From assembly GCF_000238775.2 (NCBI RefSeq), contig NZ_AFEJ02000001.1, positions 3,410,001 to 3,474,000 of the forward strand: DNA of 64,000 nt, in the 5' to 3' direction. Of this stretch, positions 38,089-47,383 are shown one piece after another. A program made the translations under genes and the position numbers. The notes beneath the pieces were generated by a model. It had not been told where the DNA came from and ran no database searches. It saw nothing but the letters and a program-made list of their open reading frames with translations. The stretch comes from Acaryochloris sp. CCMEE 5410 (GTDB taxonomy: Bacteria > Cyanobacteriota > Cyanobacteriia > Thermosynechococcales > Thermosynechococcaceae). Numbering within the stretch: the first letter of the stretch is position 1; the number at the start of each line of letters is the position of its first letter.

Positions 38089-38184
38089 AAATGGACACGT
38101 CTCATCTTCCTCTAAAATGGCTGAGAAACAACATGAAGAAAGAAATTAACGTGACGAAGTAAAAACCCTAAATTTTCCGATATT

Positions 38185-39381
38185 ATGGCTGAAAACTCGA
38201 CCTTTGGTCCTCCCAATTCTGATCCTAATTTTTCGTCCACTGAGGCTAATCGTGCTTTAGAGAAAGAAGCACAATTGCCCCTCACGGGCTGGCAACAAGA
38301 AGTTGACCGAGGATTAGAACTGGGGTTAGAAGCGGCGGCTAGTATTCGCGATCGGAGCATCCCCACCTTTTCGCGAGGCGAGCTGCCCCACTATGCGGGC
38401 ATCAACACCTTCCTCAAAGCGCCTTACCTAGAAGATGTGCGTAAAGTCGGCGAATACGATATTGCTGTAGTAGGCGTTCCCCATGACTCCGGCACCACTT
38501 ATCGTCCCGGCACCCGCTTCGGCCCCCAGGGTATTCGTCGGATTTCAGCCCTGTATACCCCCTACAATTTCGAGCTGGGTATCGATTTACGAGAGCAGAT
38601 CACTCTCTGCGATGTGGGTGATATCTTCACCATCCCCGCCAACAATGAGAAATCCTTTGACCAAATTTCCAAAGGGGTCGCCCATATCTTCAGTTCTGGC
38701 GCCTTCCCCATTATCTTAGGGGGCGATCACTCCATTGGCTTCCCCACCGTTCGCGGCGTCTGTCGCCATCTAGGCGATAAGAAAGTCGGTATTATCCATT
38801 TCGATCGCCATGTGGATACCCAAGAAACGGACCTCGACGAGCGCATGCATACCTGCCCTTGGTTTCATGCCACCAATATGATCAATGCTCCGGCTAAAAA
38901 CCTAGTGCAATTAGGCATTGGCGGTTGGCAAGTGCCTCGACAAGGGGTCAAGGTCTGCCGAGAGCGAGCCACGAATATTTTGACCGTCACAGATATTACC
39001 GAAATTGGTCTAGATGCTGCCGTTGACTTCGCCTTAGAACGAGCCTTAGACGGCACAGACTGCGTTTATATCAGCTTTGATATTGACTGTATTGATGCCG
39101 GGTTTGTCCCCGGTACGGGCTGGCCAGAACCCGGCGGTCTGATGCCCCGAGAAGCCCTCTATATGCTGGGCAAGATTATTCAAAAAGCCCCCGTCTGCGG
39201 CTTGGAAATCGTTGAAGTGTCACCCCCTTACGACATCAGCGATATGACCTCGCTGATGGCCACTCGGGTCATTTGCGATACCATGGCCCATCTTGTGCTG
39301 TCGGGACAACTTCCTCGGCAACAAGCACCAGACTATATTCATCCTGAAGCCAATATGGACGTTGGTTCTGAGTGGGTTTAG
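38185..39381 (+). CDS. gdmH: Guanidine hydrolase (Ni-dependent ureohydrolase-family enzyme)
   Basis: A 398-residue member of the arginase/agmatinase fold. Metal ligands are H182 (GGDHS), D207, H209 and D211 (HFDRHVDTQ), and D299 and D301 (FDIDCID). Features unlike agmatinase are the long N-terminal extension, HFDRHVD in place of HFDAHxD, and PGTGWPEPGG (W313) in place of GTPEPGG. These match what I recall of the Synechocystis Sll1077 group, which hydrolyses guanidine to urea and ammonia with nickel. The guanidine-I riboswitch upstream and HypA/HypB-like genes directly downstream (3-bp gap) support this strongly. Automatic annotation would probably say agmatinase, which I think is wrong. Confidence 0.9.
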   Translation: MAENSTFGPPNSDPNFSSTEANRALEKEAQLPLTGWQQEVDRGLELGLEAAASIRDRSIPTFSRGELPHYAGINTFLKAPYLEDVRKVGEYDIAVVGVPHDSGTTYRPGTRFGPQGIRRISALYTPYNFELGIDLREQITLCDVGDIFTIPANNEKSFDQISKGVAHIFSSGAFPIILGGDHSIGFPTVRGVCRHLGDKKVGIIHFDRHVDTQETDLDERMHTCPWFHATNMINAPAKNLVQLGIGGWQVPRQGVKVCRERATNILTVTDITEIGLDAAVDFALERALDGTDCVYISFDIDCIDAGFVPGTGWPEPGGLMPREALYMLGKIIQKAPVCGLEIVEVSPPYDISDMTSLMATRVICDTMAHLVLSGQLPRQQAPDYIHPEANMDVGSEWV

Positions 39382-39384
39382 GTC

Positions 39385-39765
39385 ATGCATGAAACAGACA
39401 TGACCAAAGCCCTAATCATGACGGTCAAGGACTGGTACGATTCCCAGCCTGAAGATCCACAAATCACCAAAATTCATTTGGTCGTGGGTCGGTTTACCTG
39501 TGTGGAACCTGTCAGCTTGCAGTTTGCCTATGAAGTCCAAACCCGAGACACCTTCCTAGCGGGGACAGAGCTGGTGATTCGAGAGACGCCTTTAATCGCC
39601 TTTTGCCACCCCTGTCAGCAGGAATATTCTCCTGAAATGGGCTTGCAATATGCCTGTCCCACGTGTGGAGTCCCCATGGAAGACATCCGGTCCGGCCGCG
39701 AGCTCAAAATTGACCATATCGAATATTGTTCTGATTCAGCCCAAACCTATGCACCAAACTGTTGA
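39385..39765 (+). CDS. HypA-like nickel chaperone for guanidine hydrolase
   Basis: A 126-residue HypA-family protein. The N-terminal MHE (Ni-binding Met1-His2-Glu3) is present, as is the zinc site C74xxC77...C91xxC94 (CHPC and CPTC). HypA normally delivers nickel to [NiFe]-hydrogenase, but no hydrogenase genes are nearby. The gene sits 3 bp after gdmH and overlaps the HypB-like gene by 17 bp, so it most likely serves GdmH, as its Synechocystis counterparts (sll1078/sll1079) are reported to do. Confidence 0.9.
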   Translation: MHETDMTKALIMTVKDWYDSQPEDPQITKIHLVVGRFTCVEPVSLQFAYEVQTRDTFLAGTELVIRETPLIAFCHPCQQEYSPEMGLQYACPTCGVPMEDIRSGRELKIDHIEYCSDSAQTYAPNC

Positions 39766-40447
39766 CGCCGCCCTCGGCATTAACCTCTTACATGCCAATC
39801 AAGAAGGGGCCGATCACAACCAGGCTCACTTTAACGAATGGGGAGTGACCTGCTTTAACGTCATGAGCAGTCCAGGCGCAGGCAAAACAGTGCTGTTAGA
39901 GAAAACCCTGGCAGCTCTCAGCCCAGACGTCAATCTGGCCGTCATCGAAGGGGACATGACCACCGAACTGGATGCTGATCGCTTGCGAGCTTACGATGTC
40001 CCCGTGGTGGCAATTAACACGGGGCGGTCCTGCCATCTGGATGCCAAGATGGTCGCGGGCGGTATCCACCAATTGGAGCATTGCACCAATCCTAGAGAAC
40101 TGGATTTAGTGCTAGTAGAAAATGTCGGAAATCTTGTATGTCCGGCAGAATTTGAAGTAGGGGAACATGCCAAAGTTGCCCTACTCAGCGTGACAGAGGG
40201 GGAAGATAAGCCGCTGAAATATCCAGTGATGTTTCAAGCAGCCGATTGTCTGTTGGTGACCAAGATAGATTTAGTTCCTTATCTAAATATTGACATTGAG
40301 CAGATTGTCCAAAATGTCCGTCAGCTCAATCCCCATGCCACGATTTTGCCAGTGTCTGCCCAAACAGGGACAGGGCTTGCTGAATGGTTTGAGTGGGTGC
40401 GTCAACAGGTCGCCCAACCGAGTCGGACTGCAGTCGGTAGTCACTAG
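39749..40447 (+). CDS. HypB-like GTPase, nickel insertion for guanidine hydrolase
   Basis: This gene encodes 232 residues from ATG 39749; the frame opens earlier at 39650, but that part lies in the HypA gene and has no HypB similarity. The P-loop is SPGAGKT (41-47). The GTPase-domain metal site [10 protein letters not shown] (C95, H96) and [18 protein letters not shown] (C131) are as in HypB, followed by TKIDLVPYL (G4-type NKxD variant). The N-terminal His-rich nickel store of some HypB proteins is absent. It hydrolyses GTP to drive nickel transfer together with the HypA partner. It lies 27 bp upstream of the ABC binding protein, so it is in the same operon. Confidence 0.9.
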   Translation: MHQTVDAALGINLLHANQEGADHNQAHFNEWGVTCFNVMSSPGAGKTVLLEKTLAALSPDVNLAVIEGDMTTELDADRLRAYDVPVVAINTGRSCHLDAKMVAGGIHQLEHCTNPRELDLVLVENVGNLVCPAEFEVGEHAKVALLSVTEGEDKPLKYPVMFQAADCLLVTKIDLVPYLNIDIEQIVQNVRQLNPHATILPVSAQTGTGLAEWFEWVRQQVAQPSRTAVGSH

Positions 40448-40474
40448 TTGTTTGTAAGCAGGTAAAAGATATCT

Positions 40475-41503
40475 ATGAAGCGACGCAATTTTTTATCCTT
40501 ATGTTTGGTTTTTCTCTGCAGCTTACTGCTGACCATCAGCTGTAGCTCCTCCCCCGAGACAACGACTGATTCTTCGGCTGGTGCTGGAGAGCCAGTCGTG
40601 ATTGGTTACAGTAACTGGGCAGGCTGGTGGCCCTGGGCCATTGCCGAACAAGAAGGGCTATTTGAAAAAAATAACGCTAATGTCAAGCTCAAATGGTTTG
40701 ATAATTACACCACTTCGATGGAAGCCTTGGCAGCGGGCCAATTGGATGGAAATTGTCAAACCCTCAACGACACAATTTCTTTTGCGGGCAGTGCCACCAA
40801 AGGTGAGGTCGCGGTTTTAGTTAATGACAACTCCGCCGGAAACGACAAGATTATCGTTACTGCCGAGATTAATAGCATTCAAGACTTAAAGGGCAAGAAA
40901 GTGGCCGTTGAAGAAGGGGTAGTGGATGACTTTTTGTTGACCTTGGCCCTGGAAGAAAACGGCATGAAGCGGGACGATGTGGAGATCGTCGGCTTGGAAA
41001 CAGGTAAAGCCGTGACGGCTTTCGTCGCAGGCAAAGCCGATGCTGTCGGCGCGTTCCCACCATTCTGGGCAACAGCGTTAAAGCGGGAAGGCAGTAAAGA
41101 GCTGATTTCGTCCAAAGAATTTCCAGGGGCCATTCCAGACTTACTCGTGGTAACCCAAGATTTAGTGGATAATCGCCCCGATCAAGTGCAGGCCTTGGTC
41201 GATACCTGGTTTGATATCCTAGCCTTCATGGATGAGAATCCCCAAAAAGCCGATGAAATCATGGCCAAGCGAGCCGGGGTCTCCTTGGAAGAAATGCAAC
41301 AATTCAAAGAAGGAACACGCTTCTTTAGCCTCGAAGATAATCTTGAAGCCTTCTCGGATGGGGAAGGCATGAAGCATATGCCGTTTGCCGCCAAACGAAT
41401 GGCCAAGTTTATGGTGGATGTCGGTTTCATTGAGGAGGCACCTGACTTAACCAAAGTGCTGGATGATCAATTTGTAAGGGCATACAAAGAAAAGCAAGCA
41501 TAG
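40475..41503 (+). CDS. ABC transporter substrate-binding lipoprotein, probable guanidine uptake
   Basis: A 342-residue binding protein of the NrtA/SsuA/TauA class. The leader MKRRNFLSLC ends in a lipobox with C23 (TISCSS). The mature part has VVIGYSNWAGWWPWAIAEQEGLF, LDGNCQTLNDTI and LKGKKVAVEEG, typical of nitrate/sulfonate/taurine-type binding proteins. It follows the guanidine hydrolase and its chaperones in one transcription unit under a guanidine riboswitch, so guanidine is the most likely ligand. That is inference from context, since this fold binds many small compounds. An aromatic-rich pocket (NWAGWWPW) would suit a guanidinium cation. Confidence 0.85.
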   Translation: MKRRNFLSLCLVFLCSLLLTISCSSSPETTTDSSAGAGEPVVIGYSNWAGWWPWAIAEQEGLFEKNNANVKLKWFDNYTTSMEALAAGQLDGNCQTLNDTISFAGSATKGEVAVLVNDNSAGNDKIIVTAEINSIQDLKGKKVAVEEGVVDDFLLTLALEENGMKRDDVEIVGLETGKAVTAFVAGKADAVGAFPPFWATALKREGSKELISSKEFPGAIPDLLVVTQDLVDNRPDQVQALVDTWFDILAFMDENPQKADEIMAKRAGVSLEEMQQFKEGTRFFSLEDNLEAFSDGEGMKHMPFAAKRMAKFMVDVGFIEEAPDLTKVLDDQFVRAYKEKQA

Positions 41504-41512
41504 TATCTCTCT

Positions 41513-41540
41513 ATTTCTGGGGCTGGTCAGCCCCAGAAAT
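41513..41540 (+). promoter_or_regulatory. Intercistronic hairpin between binding protein and permease genes
   Basis: ATTTCTGGGGCTG pairs perfectly with CAGCCCCAGAAAT (13 bp, minimal loop). No T-run follows, so it is more likely an mRNA-stabilising or partial-termination element that keeps the binding-protein message more abundant than the permease message, as in other ABC operons. Confidence 0.6.
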
Positions 41541-41571
41541 ACTAGATTATTGATGTGTCCCCTGAGCGCTT

Positions 41572-42417
41572 ATGACCTCTAATGGATCAGCTCCCCCACC
41601 ACAACCCCACCATCAGTCGGGTGGCCTAAAGCCAACTACTTTCTGGCGCATTGCTGAGGATATTCCAGCCAATCTTAAGTGGGCGTTAACAGCAATTTCC
41701 ATCGCTCTGCCCTTGGGGCTGTGGTGGGGAGTTTCCAGTACCGGAGTTGTGAATCCTGACTTTTTACCTTCTCCTATCAAGGTGGGGCAGGCCTTAGTCG
41801 ATCTGCACTCGGATGGCTTTTTGGTCAAAGATACGTTGATGAGCTGTTTTAGGGTTGGTATTGGCTTTTTTCTCGCAGCCCTCATTTCTGCTCCGATTGG
41901 CGTTGCTATGGGAACGTTTACCAGTATTCGGTCTCTATTAGAACCGATTATTGGCATTGTTCGCTATATGCCAGCACCTGCTTTTATCCCATTGCTGTTG
42001 ATCTATTTAGGGATAGAAGAACTCCCTAAAATTACGCTTATTTTCATCGGGACGGTGTTCTTCAACATCTTGATGATTATGGACGCCGTCAAGTTTATCC
42101 CCAAAGAGTTGCTGGAAACAACCTATACCCTAGGCGGAAGACGTCACCAAGTGCTCTTTCAGGTGATTACCCCCTATGTGATTCCCAATATTTTGGATGC
42201 CTTTCGGGTCAATATGGCCGCCTCTTGGAATTTAGTGGTGGTTGCCGAATTAATTGCTGCCAACGAAGGCTTAGGAAAACGCATTGAACTGGCTGAAAAA
42301 TTCTTTAGGACTGATGATATTTTTGCCTGCCTCATTGTGCTGGGACTGATTGGATTTTTTATTGATTTATTGTTCCGCTGGCTACTCCGCTTTTCCTGCC
42401 CTTGGGCCATTGACTAA
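41572..42417 (+). CDS. ABC transporter permease (SsuC/TauC/NrtB type)
   Basis: A 281-residue inner-membrane permease with about six helices. The cytosolic coupling motif is seen in the stretch LLETTYTLGGRRHQVLFQVITPYVIPN (EAA-type loop, about 193-219; the usual Ala-Gly is Leu-Gly here). The short N-terminus is Pro/His-rich. It forms the channel of the importer with the neighbouring lipoprotein and ATPase; the ATPase starts 9 bp later. As with the binding protein, guanidine is the proposed substrate from operon context. ATG at 41572 is the only good start. Confidence 0.88.
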   Translation: MTSNGSAPPPQPHHQSGGLKPTTFWRIAEDIPANLKWALTAISIALPLGLWWGVSSTGVVNPDFLPSPIKVGQALVDLHSDGFLVKDTLMSCFRVGIGFFLAALISAPIGVAMGTFTSIRSLLEPIIGIVRYMPAPAFIPLLLIYLGIEELPKITLIFIGTVFFNILMIMDAVKFIPKELLETTYTLGGRRHQVLFQVITPYVIPNILDAFRVNMAASWNLVVVAELIAANEGLGKRIELAEKFFRTDDIFACLIVLGLIGFFIDLLFRWLLRFSCPWAID

Positions 42418-42426
42418 CGAACCACC

Positions 42427-43203
42427 ATGCACTTAGAAGTTTCCCATCTGTATAAGCATTTCTCGACCCGTCAAGGGAAGCTGCTCGTGCTGAAAGATAT
42501 TAATCTGCATGTGGAGACGGGGGAGTTTGTTTGTGCGGTGGGAGCCTCAGGATCTGGCAAAACCACACTCCTGCGCATGGTGGCCGGGCTAGACACCGCG
42601 ACTTCAGGCAAAATCACCGTCGACGGACAGCCAGTCATTGGTCCGGGGGCCGATCGCGGCATGGTCTTTCAAAGCTATACCCTTTATCCCTGGCTGACCG
42701 TCGCCAAAAATGTGGGATTTGGCTTAAAACTCCAAGGGGTTGCCAAGCCTTTGCGTACTCAGCGAGTCGCTGAGTATCTAGACGTGGTGGGATTGTCTCA
42801 GTTTGCCGATGCATATCCCCGAGAATTGTCAGGAGGGATGAAACAGCGGGTTGCCATTGCCCGCGCCCTGGCTTCACAACCCAAAGTATTACTGATGGAC
42901 GAGCCGTTCGGGGCATTGGATGTGCAAACGAAAGAAACGATGCAGCAATTTTTGCTCGATTTATGGCGACGAACCGGCACCAGCATTTTAATGATTACCC
43001 ATGACGTGGAAGAAGCTATTTTCCTGTCACAGCGCATTTATGTGCTCACGGCTCGCCCTGGTTCGGTCCAACGAGAGATCGTGGTTAACTTACCCGCAGA
43101 GCGGACCTACACGATCAAACGTCAGTCCCTGTTTCAAGACTATCGAGATGAAATCATGGATCTGTTGCGGGAAACTCCAGACCTGAATCCAGTCATAGAG
43201 TAA
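42427..43203 (+). CDS. ABC transporter ATP-binding protein (SsuB/TauB/NrtD type)
   Basis: A 258-residue ATPase with all motifs intact: Walker A GASGSGKT (39-46), Q-loop Q82 (VFQSYTLYPWL), signature LSGGMKQ (134-140), Walker B LLMDEP (D158, E159), D-loop and the switch His (MITHDVEEA). It powers the importer formed with the two preceding genes. It is the last gene of the riboswitch operon and ends 7 bp from the convergent gene at 43211, leaving no space for a separate terminator. Confidence 0.92.
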   Translation: MHLEVSHLYKHFSTRQGKLLVLKDINLHVETGEFVCAVGASGSGKTTLLRMVAGLDTATSGKITVDGQPVIGPGADRGMVFQSYTLYPWLTVAKNVGFGLKLQGVAKPLRTQRVAEYLDVVGLSQFADAYPRELSGGMKQRVAIARALASQPKVLLMDEPFGALDVQTKETMQQFLLDLWRRTGTSILMITHDVEEAIFLSQRIYVLTARPGSVQREIVVNLPAERTYTIKRQSLFQDYRDEIMDLLRETPDLNPVIE

Positions 43204-43210
43204 AGCGCCG

Positions 43211-43762
43211 CTATCCTGGCTGCCGCTCTAGGGTGGCTTCCATCGTATTCAGAAGATAATGCTCGCTCATCATGCCGCTCGATAAGCGATAGCTATTCTC
43301 AGCAATGCGATGAAGCGTCTCAAAGCCGCTGCGGCGATCGCGATCGCCTAAAACCCAAAACCGCTGAACAATGGACTCGGGGCCAATCCAGCCTTCCCCT
43401 TCCACTTGGCCCAATTGGCTATGTTTAAGGACATAGGTATACCGCTGGTCGTTACTGCCTAAACGGCCCCGATATTGCATGATAATTTCTGAAGTGCCTT
43501 GACGAGCTACCGCTGATTCTTCCGGGAACAACAGCTTGGTTGCCATGGTAAACCAGCTGTCACAGTTCCAAGCCACGAGGGTGCGACCATGAATGGCAAC
43601 GGGGTCTTGGTTCCGTTCCATCCAAGTCCCTTTAAAAGTCCATCGGCCCGCATCCAATAAAAAGGTATGGGTCGCAGTGCCCCTATTGTCTGGCATTTCG
43701 TTAATGTAGGTGAGTCTTTGTCCTTCCCTTAGGATGCCCACGGGGTCAAGCCTCTGGATCAA
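43211..43762 (-). CDS. Protein of unknown function, translationally coupled to anmK
   Basis: The frame is open from 43846, but the first 28 codons would overlap the anmK coding end. I prefer the TTG at 43762, which overlaps the anmK stop as TTGA and gives 183 residues ([14 protein letters not shown]...). A GTG at 43741 is another option. The protein is soluble and rich in beta-strand-like segments with regularly spaced aromatics ([79 protein letters not shown]). That suggests a lipocalin-like barrel that binds a small molecule, but this is inference. No named family recognised. Confidence 0.6.
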   Translation of the reverse strand: MIQRLDPVGILREGQRLTYINEMPDNRGTATHTFLLDAGRWTFKGTWMERNQDPVAIHGRTLVAWNCDSWFTMATKLLFPEESAVARQGTSEIIMQYRGRLGSNDQRYTYVLKHSQLGQVEGEGWIGPESIVQRFWVLGDRDRRSGFETLHRIAENSYRLSSGMMSEHYLLNTMEATLERQPG

Positions 43763-44895
43763 ACAAGGTGTAATTCTCCCAGGAGAACCGGGCCAGCGGC
43801 ACCAGTCACCGTCGGCACGTTGCCAGGAATTTGCAGCTGTCGCCAATAGGCCAATACGGCAAATGCGATCGCTTCCTTCGCATCAGAATTCAACCCCAAA
43901 TTATCCGTCGTTAAGACAGTGCTACCGCCTAAGCGCTGCTGCAAACACTGCCGTAAATAACCATTGCGACTCCCACCTCCACAAAGGACGACCTGATCGG
44001 GCGGATGGGGTAAAAACTGGTCATAGTTGTAGACAATAGTGGCAGCAGTAAAGTCTGTCAGCGTCGCCAGCATATCTGCTGGACTAAGCTGATAAGGCGC
44101 TGCCGTTTGCAAACAGGTCTGTAAATAATCGGGACTAAATAACTCCCGTCCTGTGGACTTAGGGGGTGGCGCTTGGAAAAAAGGATGCTTCAGCCATTCT
44201 TCAATCAACGGCTGACAAGGACTGCCTTGAGCCGCCCAGGCTCCGTCGGCATCGTAGGTGAGTTCGCCCTGAGAAAAGTGCGCCACGGCCAAATCCATTA
44301 AGACATTGCCGGGGCCGGTGTCCCAACCTTTGACGCCAACGCCCAATTGGCTCGCATCAGTTAAAGGCGGTAGGTAGGTGACATTGCCAATCCCGCCAAT
44401 ATTTTGCACACAGCGATAGAACTCAGGATGGCTGAGCAAACAAATATCCAATTTGGAGACCAAGGGAGCACCCTGCCCCCCTGCCGCCATATCCGCTACC
44501 CGAAAATTGCTGACAGTATTGATGCCCGTTTGGTGGGCAATCACAGCACCGCGACCAATTTGGAGGGTATAGCCTAGGTTGCCCTGGGGAGGCCGATGAA
44601 AAACGGTTTGACCGTGGGAGCCAATCAGATCAGCTGCAGCCCCCTCGGCCTGAATCGACTGGGCCGCTCGAGCAAATTGCATTGCGATCGCATCATCCAA
44701 TCCCGCCAATGCCTCGATACTGAGGGGCTCTCCCCCACAGACCGCGAGAATTTGATTTCGGAGGGCATCGGGATAGGGATAGGTTTGCGATGCAATCAAA
44801 TCGACCTGTAAATCCAGTTCTCGGCCAGAAATATTCACCAGGGCGGCATCAATCCCATCCACGGAGGTCCCACTCATCAAGCCAATCACATACAT
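43759..44895 (-). CDS. anmK: Anhydro-N-acetylmuramic acid kinase
   Basis: A 378-residue sugar kinase of the ASKHA fold. The N-terminus [19 protein letters not shown] is diagnostic, with further signatures [49 protein letters not shown] and [11 protein letters not shown]. It converts 1,6-anhydro-MurNAc to MurNAc-6-phosphate in peptidoglycan recycling. It starts 2 bp after the Ser/Thr kinase-TPR gene and overlaps the next gene, so the three form an operon. The catalytic region is intact. Confidence 0.96.
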   Translation of the reverse strand: MYVIGLMSGTSVDGIDAALVNISGRELDLQVDLIASQTYPYPDALRNQILAVCGGEPLSIEALAGLDDAIAMQFARAAQSIQAEGAAADLIGSHGQTVFHRPPQGNLGYTLQIGRGAVIAHQTGINTVSNFRVADMAAGGQGAPLVSKLDICLLSHPEFYRCVQNIGGIGNVTYLPPLTDASQLGVGVKGWDTGPGNVLMDLAVAHFSQGELTYDADGAWAAQGSPCQPLIEEWLKHPFFQAPPPKSTGRELFSPDYLQTCLQTAAPYQLSPADMLATLTDFTAATIVYNYDQFLPHPPDQVVLCGGGSRNGYLRQCLQQRLGGSTVLTTDNLGLNSDAKEAIAFAVLAYWRQLQIPGNVPTVTGAAGPVLLGELHLV

Positions 44896-44897
44896 GG

Positions 44898-47330
44898 TTA
44901 CCCTTCTCCCAAAGAACGTAAAACACTCAGTACGTTGTTGTAATCATCGGTGCGGCCTTGCTTGGCATACAGATCAGCCGCTTTCTTTAGATCGGTAATG
45001 GCGTCTTGTCGCTTGTTTTGCACGGAATAGAGTAAGCCCCGCTTATAGTAATCTTCAGCCGCATCTGGCTTAATCCGCAGGGCATCATTGAGATCCTTTA
45101 AGGCTCCATCCAAATCTTTGAGCTGGATTCTAGCGCTAGCACGGTTAGAATAGGCCGCTTGACTACGCACCTCACTCTTGCGGGTGTCATTAATTTGGAT
45201 CGTACGTCCATAGTCTTGGATCGCTTTTTCATACTGCTTCAACCGCAAATAAATATTGCCGCGCACCGTATACAAAGCAGCACTGCTAGGATTAATTTCC
45301 AAACCTTTGTTGCAGTCTGCCAGGGCACGCTGCAGTTCATTCAGGGAAAATAAAGCCCCACAGCGATTGTTGAGGACAAAGGGATCCTTGGGGTTAATGG
45401 CAATCGCCCGATCATAATCTTGAAGAGCGCCTTCAAAATCCGCCTGCTGGCCTTGATAAGCCCGCAGTTCCCCCCTGAGCAGATAGGCACTGGTCGAGTT
45501 GGGATTACTCTGGAGCGCCTGATCAAAGGATTTACGGGCCTGCTCGATTTCTCCCTGCTCATAGAAGACCCCGCCCAGATTGGTATGGGCACGGGTGAGC
45601 TGGGGGTTAATAGTCAGGGCCTGATTGTAGTCTGCGATCGCATCTTGTTTTCGGTCCAGTCTAGATTTGGCATAGCCCCGACTTGTATATTCTTTCGCCG
45701 TGCGCACGGGCAGTTCCAGAGCCCGTTCCCAGTCTTGTTCTGCCCCATCTGAGTCCCCCAGAGCCGAACGATAGCTCCCTCGATTGACATGGGCTGACAA
45801 ATGATTCGACTCGGCTTGGATGGCCTTATCTAGCTCTTTGACCGCCGCTTCTAGCTTTCCCTGGACAAAAAATACAGACCCTAAATTGAGATAGCCTTGG
45901 GCCTGGTTGGGCTGCAACCGGATCGCTTTCCGATAATCGGCAATGGCCTTTTCATACTTACCCAGTTCCACCTGGGCATCTCCCCGATGGTTATAGGTTT
46001 CCGCATCTTTAGGGTCAAGGGTTAGGGCTTCGTTATAGTCTGAGATCGCAGCTTGGTATTCTCCAATGGCAAAGCGAATTGCACCTCGCTCGCGAAAGGC
46101 TGCTGCCGTTTTCGGCTGCTGTTCTAATAACGTATCGAACTGGGTAATGGCGTCCGGATATTTGCCAATTTCGGCATAGGTCTCCCCCAACTTCAGAGCC
46201 GCTTCCGTATAGTCCGCTTTGAGTTCTAATGCCTGTTCAAAATTTTCAGTGGCCGACTGCCAGTTGCCTGATTGGGCTGCCTGTTGCCCCCAAAAATAAT
46301 GCCATTGGGGACGAAAGAGAAAAAAGAGACTTGCGGATGCGATCGCAGCTCCCCCTACTCCTAAACCAATCCACTGCCACTTAGGCTTCTGGATCTTCGA
46401 TGTGGGCTGGCGAGCAGTTGATATCCCTGGTTCCGTGGCAGCAGGCTCAGAACTGGCAGGCACAACCTCATCCTCCGCCGAGGGATGGGACAAGACCGTA
46501 CTGGCTTGGGCCACAGACTGTAATGCCGTTCGCATGGCTGCAACGGTGGCAAATCGGTGCTTCGGATGGGGCTTCACCAGTTGATCGAGCAAGCTTCGAA
46601 AGGGAGGGCTGAGATGTTCACAATCTTGTTTCCACTGCAAACGCCCCGTGGCACTATCGGTCTCAAACTGATCGGGAAACTTGCCTGTCAGCAAATAAAT
46701 CGCCGTTAACCCCAAGCTATATAAATCGCTGGCAAACGTTGGTCGCCCTGCTGCCTGCTCTCGGGGCATAAAACCGAGAGTACCAATCACAATCGAGCGG
46801 CTGGGCTGGCCCTGGGCATTTATTTGGGTCGCCATTACTTCCTTAACGGCCCCAAAGTCAATCAGACACGGCTGCTGGTCAGCATTACGAACAATAATAT
46901 TGTCGGGTTTAATATCGCGATGAATAATGTTGTGACCATGAATGTAATTGAGCACATTCAAAATCTGATAAAGCAGTTTGATCACCTCTGCTTCATTCAG
47001 GGAACCTTGGGCCGTGACAATTTCGGTCAGGGTCTGGCCTTCAATCCATTCCTGTACCAAATTGAACTGCCCCTCTTCTTCAAAGTAAGCAAAGAGGTCC
47101 GGAATTTGCGGATGCCCTTGGCCAATCCGTTCCAAGATGGCCGCTTCCCGCTGAAATCGTTCCAGCACAATTTTCTGCACCCGATCATTATTGAGTACAG
47201 GTTTGAGCTGTTTAATCACACAAAATCGCCGGGATGGCATCTGCACATCTTCAGCTAAGAAGGTTTTACCGAATCCACCCTCATTTAAAGCTTTGAGAAT
47301 CTGATATCGGCCATTAACAAGTCCTACCAT
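44898..47330 (-). CDS. Ser/Thr protein kinase with transmembrane helix and TPR repeats
   Basis: An 810-residue protein. A Hanks-type kinase (about 8-275) has Gly loop [10 protein letters not shown]40, HRDIKPDN (137-144) and DFG (158-160), so it should be active. A Ser/Thr/Pro-rich linker and one membrane helix (about 323-341, [16 protein letters not shown]) are followed by about a dozen TPR repeats (about 350-800), which would lie on the other side of the membrane. This suggests a receptor kinase that senses proteins or wall material through the TPRs (inference). It is in an operon with anmK, which hints at a link to peptidoglycan turnover. Confidence 0.92.
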   Translation of the reverse strand: MVGLVNGRYQILKALNEGGFGKTFLAEDVQMPSRRFCVIKQLKPVLNNDRVQKIVLERFQREAAILERIGQGHPQIPDLFAYFEEEGQFNLVQEWIEGQTLTEIVTAQGSLNEAEVIKLLYQILNVLNYIHGHNIIHRDIKPDNIIVRNADQQPCLIDFGAVKEVMATQINAQGQPSRSIVIGTLGFMPREQAAGRPTFASDLYSLGLTAIYLLTGKFPDQFETDSATGRLQWKQDCEHLSPPFRSLLDQLVKPHPKHRFATVAAMRTALQSVAQASTVLSHPSAEDEVVPASSEPAATEPGISTARQPTSKIQKPKWQWIGLGVGGAAIASASLFFLFRPQWHYFWGQQAAQSGNWQSATENFEQALELKADYTEAALKLGETYAEIGKYPDAITQFDTLLEQQPKTAAAFRERGAIRFAIGEYQAAISDYNEALTLDPKDAETYNHRGDAQVELGKYEKAIADYRKAIRLQPNQAQGYLNLGSVFFVQGKLEAAVKELDKAIQAESNHLSAHVNRGSYRSALGDSDGAEQDWERALELPVRTAKEYTSRGYAKSRLDRKQDAIADYNQALTINPQLTRAHTNLGGVFYEQGEIEQARKSFDQALQSNPNSTSAYLLRGELRAYQGQQADFEGALQDYDRAIAINPKDPFVLNNRCGALFSLNELQRALADCNKGLEINPSSAALYTVRGNIYLRLKQYEKAIQDYGRTIQINDTRKSEVRSQAAYSNRASARIQLKDLDGALKDLNDALRIKPDAAEDYYKRGLLYSVQNKRQDAITDLKKAADLYAKQGRTDDYNNVLSVLRSLGEG

Positions 47331-47383
47331 TTATTCTGTGATCTGCTGTATTCCCTTCAACAAGCAAGACAAACCCTGAATCC

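Noticed and set aside
38185-39381. Agmatinase (speB)
   Set aside because: The fold is right, but the riboswitch, the adjacent nickel chaperones and the HFDRHVD and GTGWPEPGG motifs point to guanidine hydrolase.
39385-40447. Hydrogenase maturation genes hypA/hypB
   Set aside because: No hydrogenase or other hyp genes are nearby, and both genes lie tightly within the guanidine operon.
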